This document shows, in pieces, positions 54,415-64,000 of a DNA stretch of 64,000 nt. The position numbers and the translations under genes were made by a program. The DNA is from Tenebrio molitor (lineage: Eukaryota > Arthropoda > Insecta > Coleoptera > Tenebrionidae), in NCBI RefSeq assembly GCF_963966145.1, contig NC_091054.1:9424001-9488000 (forward strand), in the 5' to 3' direction. Under the pieces are notes generated by a model. That model was not told where the DNA came from. It was given only the letters and a program-made list of their open reading frames with translations, and searched no databases. Each line of letters opens with the position of its first letter. The first letter of the stretch is position 1.

Positions 54415-55016
54415 CGCCTGGAAGTTAATCAATTTGATTAGTTCTAATAAAAACCATTGACATCTATCAGGCTGGTTAATGTATTAATTGTCACTGGCGC
54501 AAGTTAGTGTCTGGACGAGGGGCGGGGGTGGAAATTGGGGGCAAAATGTGTCGTGCGAAATGCGAATTCTACTCACCTAAAAAGCAACGATAAAAAAACA
54601 ATATAAATTTTCATTTATTGTAGAGCGGAGATATGTCAAAATTAGTGGGCGTGAATCTAGCCGTAAGGCGACGACTTATCCCAAACTACCAAAATTATAA
54701 TCCCAACATCTCCACTCGGCCTGCTAGCGCTGATCTTTGGCATTTATACCCGGAGGAGTTACTACTAATTTACATATTTACACTCGGATTTATCTAAAAT
54801 TACCTAAACTTCGCTATTACTTGACATTTTCAAGCACAAAGAGAAGAGTTGCGCAGGAATCTTCGCGTCGCCGTATTGGCACCACTGACTGGCAACCTTG
54901 CCAACTTCGCACCTTTCGTTTTTATTTGAGGTTGGAGCTCATAACAAAAAGTACTTTTTTGTTTGTCCAACTTTTATCTGTTTATTATTTGTACAATCGG
55001 TCTCACCACAAATAAA

Positions 55017-55859
55017 ATGGGAGACAGCAGTCCAGATATCAACGTCGAACGCGAGTCCAAACCGATAATTATCCGCAACACCACCGACCTCCAGAGACTG
55101 AAACTGGAAAAGCTGATGAAAAACCCGGTATGTGGATTTTCGCGAGAAACATTTGCATTTTGCAAATAGTGACGTTGCAGGACAAAGCGGTGATTATTCC
55201 TGAGAAACCAAAAGAAAGAGGAGTCCCAGTTGTTCCAGATTTTGTTAGGAATGTTATGGGGAGCAGTGCAGGTGCCGGTTCAGGTGAATTTCATGTGTAC
55301 AGGCATTTGCGGCGGAAAGAGTACGCCAGGCAGAAGTACATGAAAGAGAAAGGTGAAAGGGTTTGTAGTACATAATTTATTGAGTAATTTTTTGTGTAAG
55401 TTTTGTGTTCATTAGGAAAGACTGGATAATGAGTATCATGAGAAACTGGAAGAAAATAAGAAGAAGGCACAGGAGAGAACAGCAAAGAAGAGACAGAAGA
55501 GATTAAAAAGGAAGCAGAAACAGAAAGGGCAAAATAAGAAGCTAAAAACGGAAAGTAGGTCTTCACAGAGTGATGAAACTGAAACTAGCAGTAGTGAGGC
55601 TGAAAATGATGAAGACAGTACAAAAGGTGATCAGAAGGAAGAAAAGCAGGATTTGAAGTTGGAGGTTGATGCAAGTAATGAAGAATCAGAACAAGTTGAG
55701 AGTGGGAAGAAGAAAACTGTGGATGAAGTACACAGTGATGACAATAACCCAAAAGAAAAAGATGAGAAAGCAGATAATGTGGAGAATACAAATAAAGATG
55801 TTAGTTGTAGTGTTTCTGATAAAATGTCAGAACAAGTTGTAAATGATTGTGAAAGTTGA
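55017..55859 (+). CDS. PRKRIP1: PRKR-interacting protein 1 homologue
   Basis: Exons 55017-55127, 55181-55360 and 55416-55859 join in frame to 244 aa. Conserved blocks: LQRLKLEKLMKNPDKAVIIP, PEKPKERGVP, VVPDFVRNVMGSSAGAGSGE, FHVYRHLRRKEYARQKYM, then a Lys/Arg coiled coil (EKLEENKKKAQERTAKKRQK). PRKRIP1 (Cwf/C114 family) is a spliceosome component that bridges RNA helices in the catalytic complex; it also binds dsRNA. The last ~120 residues are Glu/Asp/Lys/Ser-rich and longer than in vertebrates. The second donor reads AGG|GTTTGT, the only one that keeps the frame, so that junction is less certain. Confidence 0.88.
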
Positions 55860-55899
55860 TTTATTTATGTAATAAAGTTTAAAAAGTTGTTGGAATGTT

Positions 55900-57250
55900 T
55901 CTGTTACCAAGTTAAGTATTGGAAGAGCAAGAGTATTTTTGGTAGACCGGCGCATCCACCAATATTATTTCAAGTTTCCCTGCAGACAAGGGTGGAGCAT
56001 CTGATTGGCTATTTGTCTCTCATAAGGCGTGTCCTTACCATACGCTCCGCCTCGGAATAGAAGTGAAAGTGACAATAAAAGATTAGAACAATGGAAAGTA
56101 AATTCTAAAGGATAAAAGAGATCAGGAAGCAGGAAATTAAAATGCAGAGAATAAAAATTGTAACGATGACATTAATAGCGTTTTTGATAAAGTAATAAAC
56201 AAGGCTGATTTTTTTGAAATAATTTTCGAATTCTTCCAGTAGTGCTAATGAAGTAATAAAAATGAGTTCTAATCTTCTAATAATACGGTGCATCTGCATA
56301 GTTTTTCAAGTTTTTGAGTAAAAGGCATCCAGTTGGTGGCTCATAAGACGTCTTCTTGTCACAAGCCCCTCCTCAGGATACAAGACAAAACAGAAAACAA
56401 AATTTGCACTTGGTAATAAAAAATCAGAATAAATTGGATTGAATATGAAGAAACTTTGAGTGAAGTGATGGTAGAAAATCAAAAATGGAAGAATCAGAAA
56501 ACCGGTGGTAGAAGTAGAAAGTAGAAGCAATGAACTAAGAATAAAACTAGAGATATAGGTAAACTAAAACGCGAAGTTAAGTCTAAAAAGAAATGAAAAC
56601 ATATTTTTTATTACAATTTAAACACTGCACTACATATTTAGTAATCTCAAGTAAGAATGATGGAACTTTAATAGGTACCAGTTTGACGCATCCACCAATG
56701 TTAGTTCAAATTTCTCAGCCAAGAACTAAGTATACTTTAACATGTAGATATATCTACCTATAATTGGCTATTTATTGCTGTAAAGGTATGCACTTGTAAG
56801 AAGCTCCGCCTAGGGCTTCACCTCCGTTTGTACCTATCGGCCAGTATGTAACAACAAGCCGAAATTACGAAGCAGAAGAAATAAAGTTACTTTTCAGTTG
56901 GAGAACAACTTAAGGAACTAAAATAAGGTAGAAATGAGAAAGAATAACTCTGAGTGAAGTACAGAACAAAAATAAATAATAAAGAATAAAGTGGGATCTA
57001 CAAGTGAAAATGGTAGTAGCAGAGTTTCTGAAGAGATAATCGACTGAGTTTTATCTAATTGTGAAAGTCGAATCAATTATTTAATGCTGACATTGAAAAA
57101 AAAGTACAAAACAGCTCTTGTAAAATAATGAATGAATGAATAATGTTTTTTCAGGTTTCTGAGTAGAAAACAAAATCTTGACATTTGAATTGCTCCTCAG
57201 GCAGGTGCACACCTGTTATAAGCTCCGCCTCCAGAAGAAATCTATTACTA
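55900..57250. repeat. Diverged tandem repeats downstream of PRKRIP1
   Basis: About four units of 350-450 bp recur: GCATCCACCAAT(A/G)TTA with ATTGGCTATTT and a CTCCGCCT box near 55950-56050, 56690-56820 and partly at 56290-56390 and 57150-57240. Between them run A-rich stretches (e.g. GAGTGAAGTACAGAACAAAA; AGAGTTTCTGAAGAGATAAT then ATTGTGAAAGT) that resemble the coding tail of PRKRIP1 exon 3. No intact frame. Confidence 0.55.
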
Positions 57251-57479
57251 ATACATAATTGTGATTGTGAAAGGTCTCTATTTGTTTTCGATTCGCCAAT
57301 ATAAACGAAGAGTACAATTATCTAAATCTTGAATTGTGAATAAAGTCCTCAAAGTCAAATCAATTGAGAAACGTCATTGTTACTCGTCAAGCAAGCTGTG
57401 CCTTTATGACAGCCGAACTGTCACTTGACTTAATTTCCGAAACCACATTCTAAAACCACCTCAACGCCTGAAGCTCTCA

Positions 57480-58828
57480 AAACCAAACCTCCATCTGTGA
57501 ATTCTGTGTTGCCCACCTCTCTTCCACTTCCCCGGTACCAGTGTGTTTTTTACGTTGGCAGCACTGCCATTACTCACTTAGCGATCTTTCAGTTTTGTCA
57601 TTTTCCGATGCGCATCGCTAGTGAGTTGTGCAGTTCTGTGACCGTTACAGTGTTCCGCGTACAAGATCGACTCGGCGACGTCGAATTTCAGTGAGACAGT
57701 GTTTCGGATATCGCCAATACCCAATTCTGTAAGTAGTCGTGTCCGCCCCACACCGACCGCCACGATTCACCCCAAACCCAGACGGACACCTCCAAAGATG
57801 ACATTGGGCAAAGCAAAATGGCCGATATTGATTTTGTCGTAACGGCCCTACAAATCCAAAGAAAAGTGCGGCGGACGTGGAAACGCCATTCGCGGTCAAA
57901 TTCCAACCGTTAACTGGTCCCTCGCCTAATCTCCAACTCATTACGCTGCGCTCCATCGATGAACCGACGATGCCTGTCAAACGGGGCCCGGAGCTGCCAC
58001 CGGGGGCGGCTCCGCGCCCGGAGCCCCCGGTTGTACCAAAATCTTTTCACCCCCGCTGTCACCTGTTCGCAGATGCCCCCAGACGTGCACTTCCTTCCGG
58101 ACGGGTTTCGTTTCCGTTGCAGACGCGAACTTCACGTCTCATCTTTCCGTTGCAGATTATAATCCGGCGCAATTATCGGTCGGGATTCGTAACAGAACGA
58201 GAGATGAAAGTTGTGTGGTGACAACACAACTCGACCATTTGCCAAGCTGATTCGCGCAGATCGAAACGCAGAGCCCCCAGTACGATGTAAACAAAGCGAA
58301 ACTGGCAGAACCATGGTCGATCTGTGCCAAATTCTAACCGAAATTTGCATAACCCAGTTCGATATCGTCGTCGATCTGCGACCACCAAGACAACGGTGGC
58401 GAAACACATTTTGGAGTCACGGTCAAATCGGTGGACAACAGATTTGCGTCGTTTCTTTTAGATCGCAAGTTCGCGAATTATTTTTGCTGGTCGACACCTG
58501 ACGTGTCTTCGGATGTTTTAGGTCATCCAGAAACCGCACATGTCCCTCTAATCCCCTTAAACACCAACTCCCCCCGTTCCGTATCGATTAAACGTAACGA
58601 AGCCAACATTTCTTCGGCGGATTCTTGCGGAGGGTTGGGTCGGTGGGAATCCATCAGATTCCGCTCGCAGGAATTCGAACCGTTCCAATTACGACGAGTG
58701 GGTGGTCGGATTGGAGGATTTTGCGCCGCACAAAATGCCAAACTCGTGCAACACTCTGATTGTGCGATTTTTTTTCTTGCAGGTAATGCAATAAGGATTT
58801 ACTGAAAGTCGAGCCCCGGAACATTAAC
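57480..58828 (+). promoter_or_regulatory. Lis-1 promoter and 5'UTR region
   Basis: Likely holds a non-coding first exon ending at a CCAATTCT|GTAAGTAGTC donor near 57729, followed by intron to a TTTTTTTCTTGCAG acceptor at 58782. The ATG-containing exon starts at 58783. The interval is GC-richer than the surroundings, and no other gene was seen. Confidence 0.45.
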
Positions 58829-58866
58829 ATGAAAATGGTTCTGTCTCAACGCCAGCGAGAGGAGCT
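58829..58866 (+). CDS. Lis-1: Lis-1 (PAFAH1B1), first coding exon
   Basis: An exon bounded by an acceptor at 58781-58782 and a CT|GTGAGT donor encodes MKMVLSQRQREE plus two bases of the next Leu codon. This is the invariant N-terminus of insect Lis-1 (MVLSQRQRDEL in mammals), the start of the LisH dimerisation motif. Lis-1 binds cytoplasmic dynein and regulates nuclear positioning and microtubule transport. The rest of the LisH, coiled coil and seven WD40 repeats are not in this window, so the following intron exceeds 5 kb. In-frame ATGs at both first and third codon are conserved in flies. Confidence 0.85.
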
Positions 58867-59816
58867 GTGAGTATTTTAAAAATATCCACAGATAACGTCT
58901 GTCACGCCGGGTCAAACATCGACGTGTTAATTGGCGTAATTATTGCGTGTAAATAAATAAATTCGGCAGCGACGAACGAGCGTTTCGCTGTTGAATGCGC
59001 GTTTCATTGATGCATTGTGAAAACTGTCGACGTTGTTCATTCTGATCACGTCCTGTCGGGTTCGAAACTAAACGCACGTGGTCCCAGTGTGAATGATAAT
59101 ACAGCGGGAGGCGACCAGGGTGGATCTCGACGTCCACACTTGTTCGCAGAAAAATTGCCGAACTCGCTGCAACAAAGAATCTCCATCGTATACTCGATGT
59201 TACTCCGTGCAGTTGTTAATTGGCGGAAATTTGAAGTGAATGACTCACACACGTCAACGTTTTATCAGTTTTTATCAAAATGCAGTACTGATTGATATAT
59301 CGTTGATGGGAGATTATGAATTGCGTGACGGGACAGATCTGCTGGAGTTTATTTCATTTTATTGTACCCTTACAAAGAAGTCGGACTTGCCGTTACCACC
59401 GACAGCTCGAGTTGGCCTAGGTACAAAGTTCAAATGTTTCCTATTTGTGTCGAGTGGACGAGGAAAATTGAGGAAAGGCGAGAGGAGTTGCGAGTTCGCC
59501 ACCACATCTTTGATAATTACGTTTGACAAGGTGTAATCAAGGCGTCTTGCCAAGTCGGGTGCCGTTAGATTTTTTTGTTGTCGGACAAGGAGTGGAAGAA
59601 ATTCGATTGGAATCTCTCTCACGAGATTATTAAAAGTGTCGTGTTCGGATGTGATCGTTCCGTTCTGACCTTAACATGTTTCTTTTATCTTAATTGTGTG
59701 ACCCGGATGAATCACAAGAATTCGACGACGATGTACCTAATTTCGGTCGGGCACGAATCTGGCGAAATGGATTCGTTACGGAAGATAAAAAAGGCATATC
59801 TGTTGCGATGTGGTAA

Positions 59817-60560
59817 GACGGCATTCTTCGATGGTCGCGTACCAAGCAACAGATAGGTCTGTTGGGTTTGAATCTTGCCTGATTTTCCTCGTTGGGGGGA
59901 AGAAATCGAGTTTTCGAGAGTATTTGGCGAGTGCAAACGCGACGAAATTATCAATAGTTGCAAATCTGGCGGTGTGAACTTCCGGTTGTCGAAACAAATC
60001 GAGGCTTTTTTGTATTTCGCACGTTCGATGGTCGAGTACGAAGTGTGACTCTTCCTTCACTGTTGGGTCCGGTCATCTTGGATGTAGAGCCGACGAAATT
60101 ATCAGTTGTTACAAATCTTGCAACGTGAACTTTCGTTTGTCAAAATGAAACGAAAACTTGTACGTTGAATGGTCGTGTATGGAGCGTAATTTCCCACAGT
60201 TGGATCTGTTGGTTCAGAATGTCTAGTTTCTCTTATTGTGGGAAAGAAAATTGGCTGAAAAAGTGGTGGAGTAAGTTTTTTTGTGGCTCTGGTGGCAATG
60301 AAATTATCAATAATTACAAATCTTGTAACATGAACTTTAAATTTTCCACCGTTGGATCTGTTCATCTTGTATCTTATCTAATTTGAGTAAAGGAGAAAGA
60401 AAATACAGCAGAGGGAGTTTTTTTGGTTGTTTTTGCACCTCTGGAGGCAACGAAATTATCAATAATTGCAATCTTGCAAATAAATCTCACGTTCGACGGT
60501 CAAGCGATCGTGACCATTGTTGTAAATAGTAAAACGAAATCGAAAATTTGCGGCGACACT
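59817..60560. repeat. Four-unit diverged tandem repeat in Lis-1 intron
   Basis: A core ACGAAATTATCAATARTTGC followed by AAATCTTGCAAC and TGAACTT recurs at about 59940, 60092, 60295 and 60449. The spacers also align (TCGATGGTCGNGTACNAAG, GTTGGATCTGTT). Unit length is about 150-205 bp. Confidence 0.7.
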
Positions 60561-60895
60561 GTAGTCAACGTGTTTGCGTTCATTTTTAGACGTGAATCCC
60601 TGGTGATCATGAATGTGAGTCACCTCAGTACGGAGTAGTACCAGTTGCATTCATAATTTCAAGGATTTGTCACTGTCGTAATCGTAATGAAAATACCAGT
60701 TTTCGTTTCATGACTTCTTGTCCGACCAGCAGCCAAAAATGTTCAGGAATATACCATGGTATCTGTGAGACCGTTTTGTGTGAATCCAAAAAAAAAGTAG
60801 CAGTCATCGTTTTCTCTGCGTCCTTCTAAAAAATGTACCACCTGGTAAAAAAGAATGCTCTTTTCTTTTTGAAGTGACTTATTTTTCAATACATA

Positions 60896-61348
60896 CAGGT
60901 GTCCCAAAATTCGCGCCCAGCCCTTGAAGGGGATGTTCTGGATTAATAACTAAGTGATAATCTGCAGAAAAAAATGTCCAGGCTTTAACGGTATAAAAAC
61001 TACAACACATTAGATTTTATGGTCAATTTGTGAAGTAATTAAAGTTGTATTAACCACTAAGCTGAAAAATCATATTCGTTTTTTGACGTTTAAGAAGTGT
61101 CGAAATGTCAGTTTAAAAATATTCATTTCAATACCATTGGTTCTTGCCACCTCCATGTAACATTTGTTCCAAAGCTCGCTCTCTTTTGATAACCAACTCC
61201 CCTTCAAACAGCATTCTGATTGGCCAACTTAATCGTCCTCTAGCTCGTAAACCATTGGAGCCTGGAAATTTTTTTCTGCAGATTATCACTCAGAAGTTAA
61301 TCCAGAACACCCCCTTCAAGGGATGGGCGCGAATTCTGGGACAGCCTG
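60896..61348. mobile_element. MITE with CAGGTGTCCCAAAATTCGCG termini
   Basis: Left CAGGTGTCCCAAAATTCGCG and right complement CGCGAATTCTGGGACAGCCTG; the arms continue through CCCTTGAAGGGG, GTTCTGGATTAA and ATAATCTGCAGAAAAAAAT for ~100 bp. TA at both borders. 453 bp with no transposase. Confidence 0.85.
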
Positions 61349-63361
61349 TATAATCTCCACGAACTTCAGTACACTTTTTTTTCTTCTTTTATTTCACTCT
61401 TAAGTCTTATCTTTGAAGATTGTAAAGATTTGGAAATTGAGATAAAGCCCGTGGAATTAAATCGGGCAAACGAGGCGATGTGGCAGCAAATTGTAATTGC
61501 CCTGACGCAACATGATTTTCTTTTTTTAAACGTGGTTTTTTCATGATTTTTTTTATTAGTGTAGCTCTCTCCTGTTAAAACGTTTGACCTTTGGGTAAGA
61601 TAGTCGATCAACAATGTTTTCCTTACCTTTCCTGCAGACAAAATTGACATTACCTTTTTTGGTGGTTTCCATTGTTTTAATTGGCGCAAAGCAAGATATT
61701 TCAGTTTCGTCGACGATTTCCGTTGTCTCGTCGCTTCTTGGACGCCACCGCGAACGTCAATACCCATTTGCGGAAAGAACTTTCGTCTTACGTCGTCCCG
61801 GGGAGCGATTAGTTTTGGCCCAAACCGACGACTCATTTTTATTTGTGTAATCCACTGTGCGAAACAGATTACTGTTACCCGTTTCATTGTACGATTTGCG
61901 CTCGACTTTTACCGTTTCCACGGAATAAAATTGCACGTCTCGGATTTGCATAGAAAAATTCCAGTCATTGTGGTCTCGAGAACGAGAATCGATCCGTCGA
62001 AAAGTCACAATGGAGCATGTGTGAATCAATTTTCACTTTTAGAAAGTTACAGAAGAATCTCCCCAGAAGACGCAACCTTGCCCGCGCCATCCGAACAATC
62101 GAGACGATTCGCGGCGACTTTATTTAGGGAAAAATGTAGAGATTGTTGGCTCGAGTCGGACGAGTTTCGAAACGGAAGAATCTGGAGCTGGATGTTCTGC
62201 GTTTCGGACAGGATGGGAGCTATTAGAAAAATCAAAGAGCGCGAACGGAGAAGCGGTGCGTGCTTCGGGATTTCGCACGTGGTAACGGTCAAGGCGAATG
62301 TGATGGTTGTTTCTTTTCGCCCGGAGGAAGTGGCGAGTGTAGTGAACCCTGAAGAAAGTCGCGATCGAGTCGAAGACAAATGAGATCAAGAGTTTTGACC
62401 ACTTTCTTGCGGGCCCCGGGGAGCTGCGATCTGTCAAAAATGCGATGAAGAATCACAAGTCCAGGGACGGGTACGACGCGTGATTTCTCCTCGAAGCGCC
62501 ATTATTGCGTTAAGCGATGCGATTCGGATCACTTTCGGTTTTGTTTGGTCGGACGAAACCGGTGAAATTGCATTTTCGCAATTTGAACATTCTGTACTGG
62601 CGCGGTTTCGTCGTGTCGGCTCGCGCAACATTTTGTCGAGCTGTCGGTCACAGCTGACGTTTCATTTTTACAACTCTTTTTTTGCTGCAAATCGTTTTTC
62701 GAATTAATGAAAACAACAGGTACTCGCCGATTATGCACACGGTGTCTTGACTTCATTAATCACCATCACAACAACCACGTGCAAATGTTTATGAAACGTC
62801 ACAATTTACTCACACAACATTCATCTTAAGCAAGCAGCTGCTTTACTTTTCTTTTGTTTTCGGTAGTTGTTTTACATATAAACTGGAACCCTATGTCCAA
62901 GGCGAAATTTTATCTGGTTATTGTGAAAGTTTTGCTGCGGGGAATCACCGGTGACTTGGACCAGATACGTGCGCTTCTATTTCGAGTGAAATTTGTCTTT
63001 TTTTTTTTCATTAACTGTACTTTCGTTCAAAAAGTTCAAATGCGACACAGCTGGTCTCATTCGTTTTACTCCAGATGTGGGGGTGGTGGAACGAAACGAA
63101 CATTTTGCAACGGACAAATTAGTCTTTGTTTAAACATAGAACAAAACTGAGCATGGTGTTGGTTCTGATTATTTTTTGAGAAAAACTGCGGTTCAATGAC
63201 AATTGAGTTGCTGTGCCTGCTTGCGAATTTAATTGTTGCGGGAGATGGATGCGGCATCACCTGTAAGAAATTTAGTAACGTTCTGGCATCGGGGAGCTTG
63301 TTGCGGGTTGTTATGCTGATGTTCTGTTATTGTTGCGTAGGGGGCCATGCTGATCTTGCAC
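61349..63361. other. Lis-1 intron, no gene recognised
   Basis: A 173-codon minus-strand frame (61366-61887) and smaller ones show no motif or splice context. AT/GC mix similar to the rest of the intron. Confidence 0.45.
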
Positions 63362-63536
63362 AGGATGTTTTCTTAAATTGCTCGTCAGTAGGCGTTGAAG
63401 AGTCGATTGTGAACGCACTACACAGGTTACGTACGAATCACGGATCAGCTGTTTCAATCTTACGTTTTACACGAATGGTGCGTTCACAGTCGACTCTTCA
63501 ACGCCTACTGCGAGGTGAAATTTAAAAAACACCCGA
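63362..63536. repeat. Foldback family B, copy 2 (inverted)
   Basis: CAGTAGGCGTTGAAGAGTCG pairs with CGACTCTTCAACGCCTACTG. The centre carries ATCACGGATCAGCTGTTTCA, the complement of the centre of copy 1 at 2477-2647. Confidence 0.8.
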
Positions 63537-64000
63537 TACATTTTCACAACACCTGAAATGGTATTGCGGCGGCAGCGCTGTGAGACCGTCTCCCAAGGAA
63601 ATTTTCGCAAAATTCCAAAAAGATATACTTAGTCTATTTTTTAATTTAGGTTTCCACATATAAAATTTTACTAAATTTAGGGAATTTAATGATATCTACA
63701 TATTGGCTATACCAGCCAACGTCTGTCATTTTTAATGTCCTTGAAAGTACACAAACTCGATTTTAAAATTTTAACGTGTTATTAAAAATTCCTCGCAAAG
63801 TAAGACAATTATTAAACTCTCAAATTAGTTGTTATTAACTTTATTAACATGTTGCGCTACTAATATGTCTAATAACCTCAATTTTTATATGATTTTTTAC
63901 CCAATGTCAAAAGTGTACAATGTTGTCAGCTCTATTTTGGGTGTAAATTGCGGTGTTGTGGTTCTTTGATTAAAAAATAAACTATAGTTTGTCTCAATTC
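63537..64000. other. AT-rich sequence to window end
   Basis: Presumably continuing Lis-1 intron. No feature recognised. Confidence 0.4.

Noticed and set aside
61366..61887. A 173-codon minus-strand frame in the Lis-1 intron
   Set aside because: No recognisable motif, basic low-complexity composition, no splice or promoter context; long by chance in a region with few minus-strand stops.
1..64000. CRISPR arrays, bacterial operons, tRNA or rRNA genes
   Set aside because: No regular direct-repeat/spacer arrays were seen and the gene structure is eukaryotic. I saw no tRNA cloverleaf or rRNA sequence by eye, but a tRNA could be missed without a covariance-model scan.

Overview
The window is eukaryotic nuclear DNA from an insect. 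Genes are split by short GT-AG introns of about 44-55 bp, some genes have kilobase introns crowded with inverted-repeat transposons, AATAAA signals follow several genes, and the AT-rich spacers hold many terminal-inverted-repeat elements. Gene content (clustered l(2)efl-type small heat-shock genes, SLMAP, Lis-1, WBP2, DIS3L2) and short-intron style fit a beetle, probably tenebrionid-like. That placement is inference.

Layout. 1-8.7 kb: the 3' end of a BESS-domain factor, a run of foldback repeats, an intron-containing gene with a plasmid pRiA4b ORF-3-type domain, a single-exon gene with two SIAH-like modules lying between two inverted foldback copies, and an ankyrin-repeat gene (-). 9-16 kb: MITEs, a broken small heat-shock gene and a cluster of three intact ones with heat-shock elements. 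16-25 kb (all -): a DIS3L2 exonuclease gene with two competing homologous first exons, MINPP1, then a second compact DIS3L2-like paralogue. An inverted, decayed third DIS3L2-like copy lies at 28.9 kb. 25-31 kb: a mobile-element yard with a Tc1-like relic holding a roughly 350-bp-arm hairpin, and a MITE nested in a MITE. 31.6-37.4 kb: a group III-type secreted phospholipase A2 gene with a 4.9-kb intron and a candidate second signal-peptide exon. 37.6-42 kb: housekeeping genes ATPAF1, CRCP/RPC9, DENR and RAD17. 42.3-46.7 kb: WBP2, whose large intron contains an unrecognised zinc-finger-like gene on the other strand. 47-56 kb: a small single-pass membrane protein, SLMAP and PRKRIP1, then decayed tandem repeats apparently including copies of the PRKRIP1 tail. 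57.5-64 kb: the 5' end of Lis-1 (first coding exon only) and the start of a long intron with a diverged tandem repeat and MITEs.

No operon logic applies. Functional themes are proteostasis (sHSPs), RNA decay and translation (DIS3L2, DENR), checkpoint clamp loading (RAD17), RNA polymerase III (RPC9), STRIPAK/Hippo-linked scaffolds (SLMAP, WBP2) and dynein regulation (Lis-1). Exon structures below were built by hand from splice signals and reading-frame continuity; no alignment or transcript data were available. Identifications rest on recognising conserved motifs.
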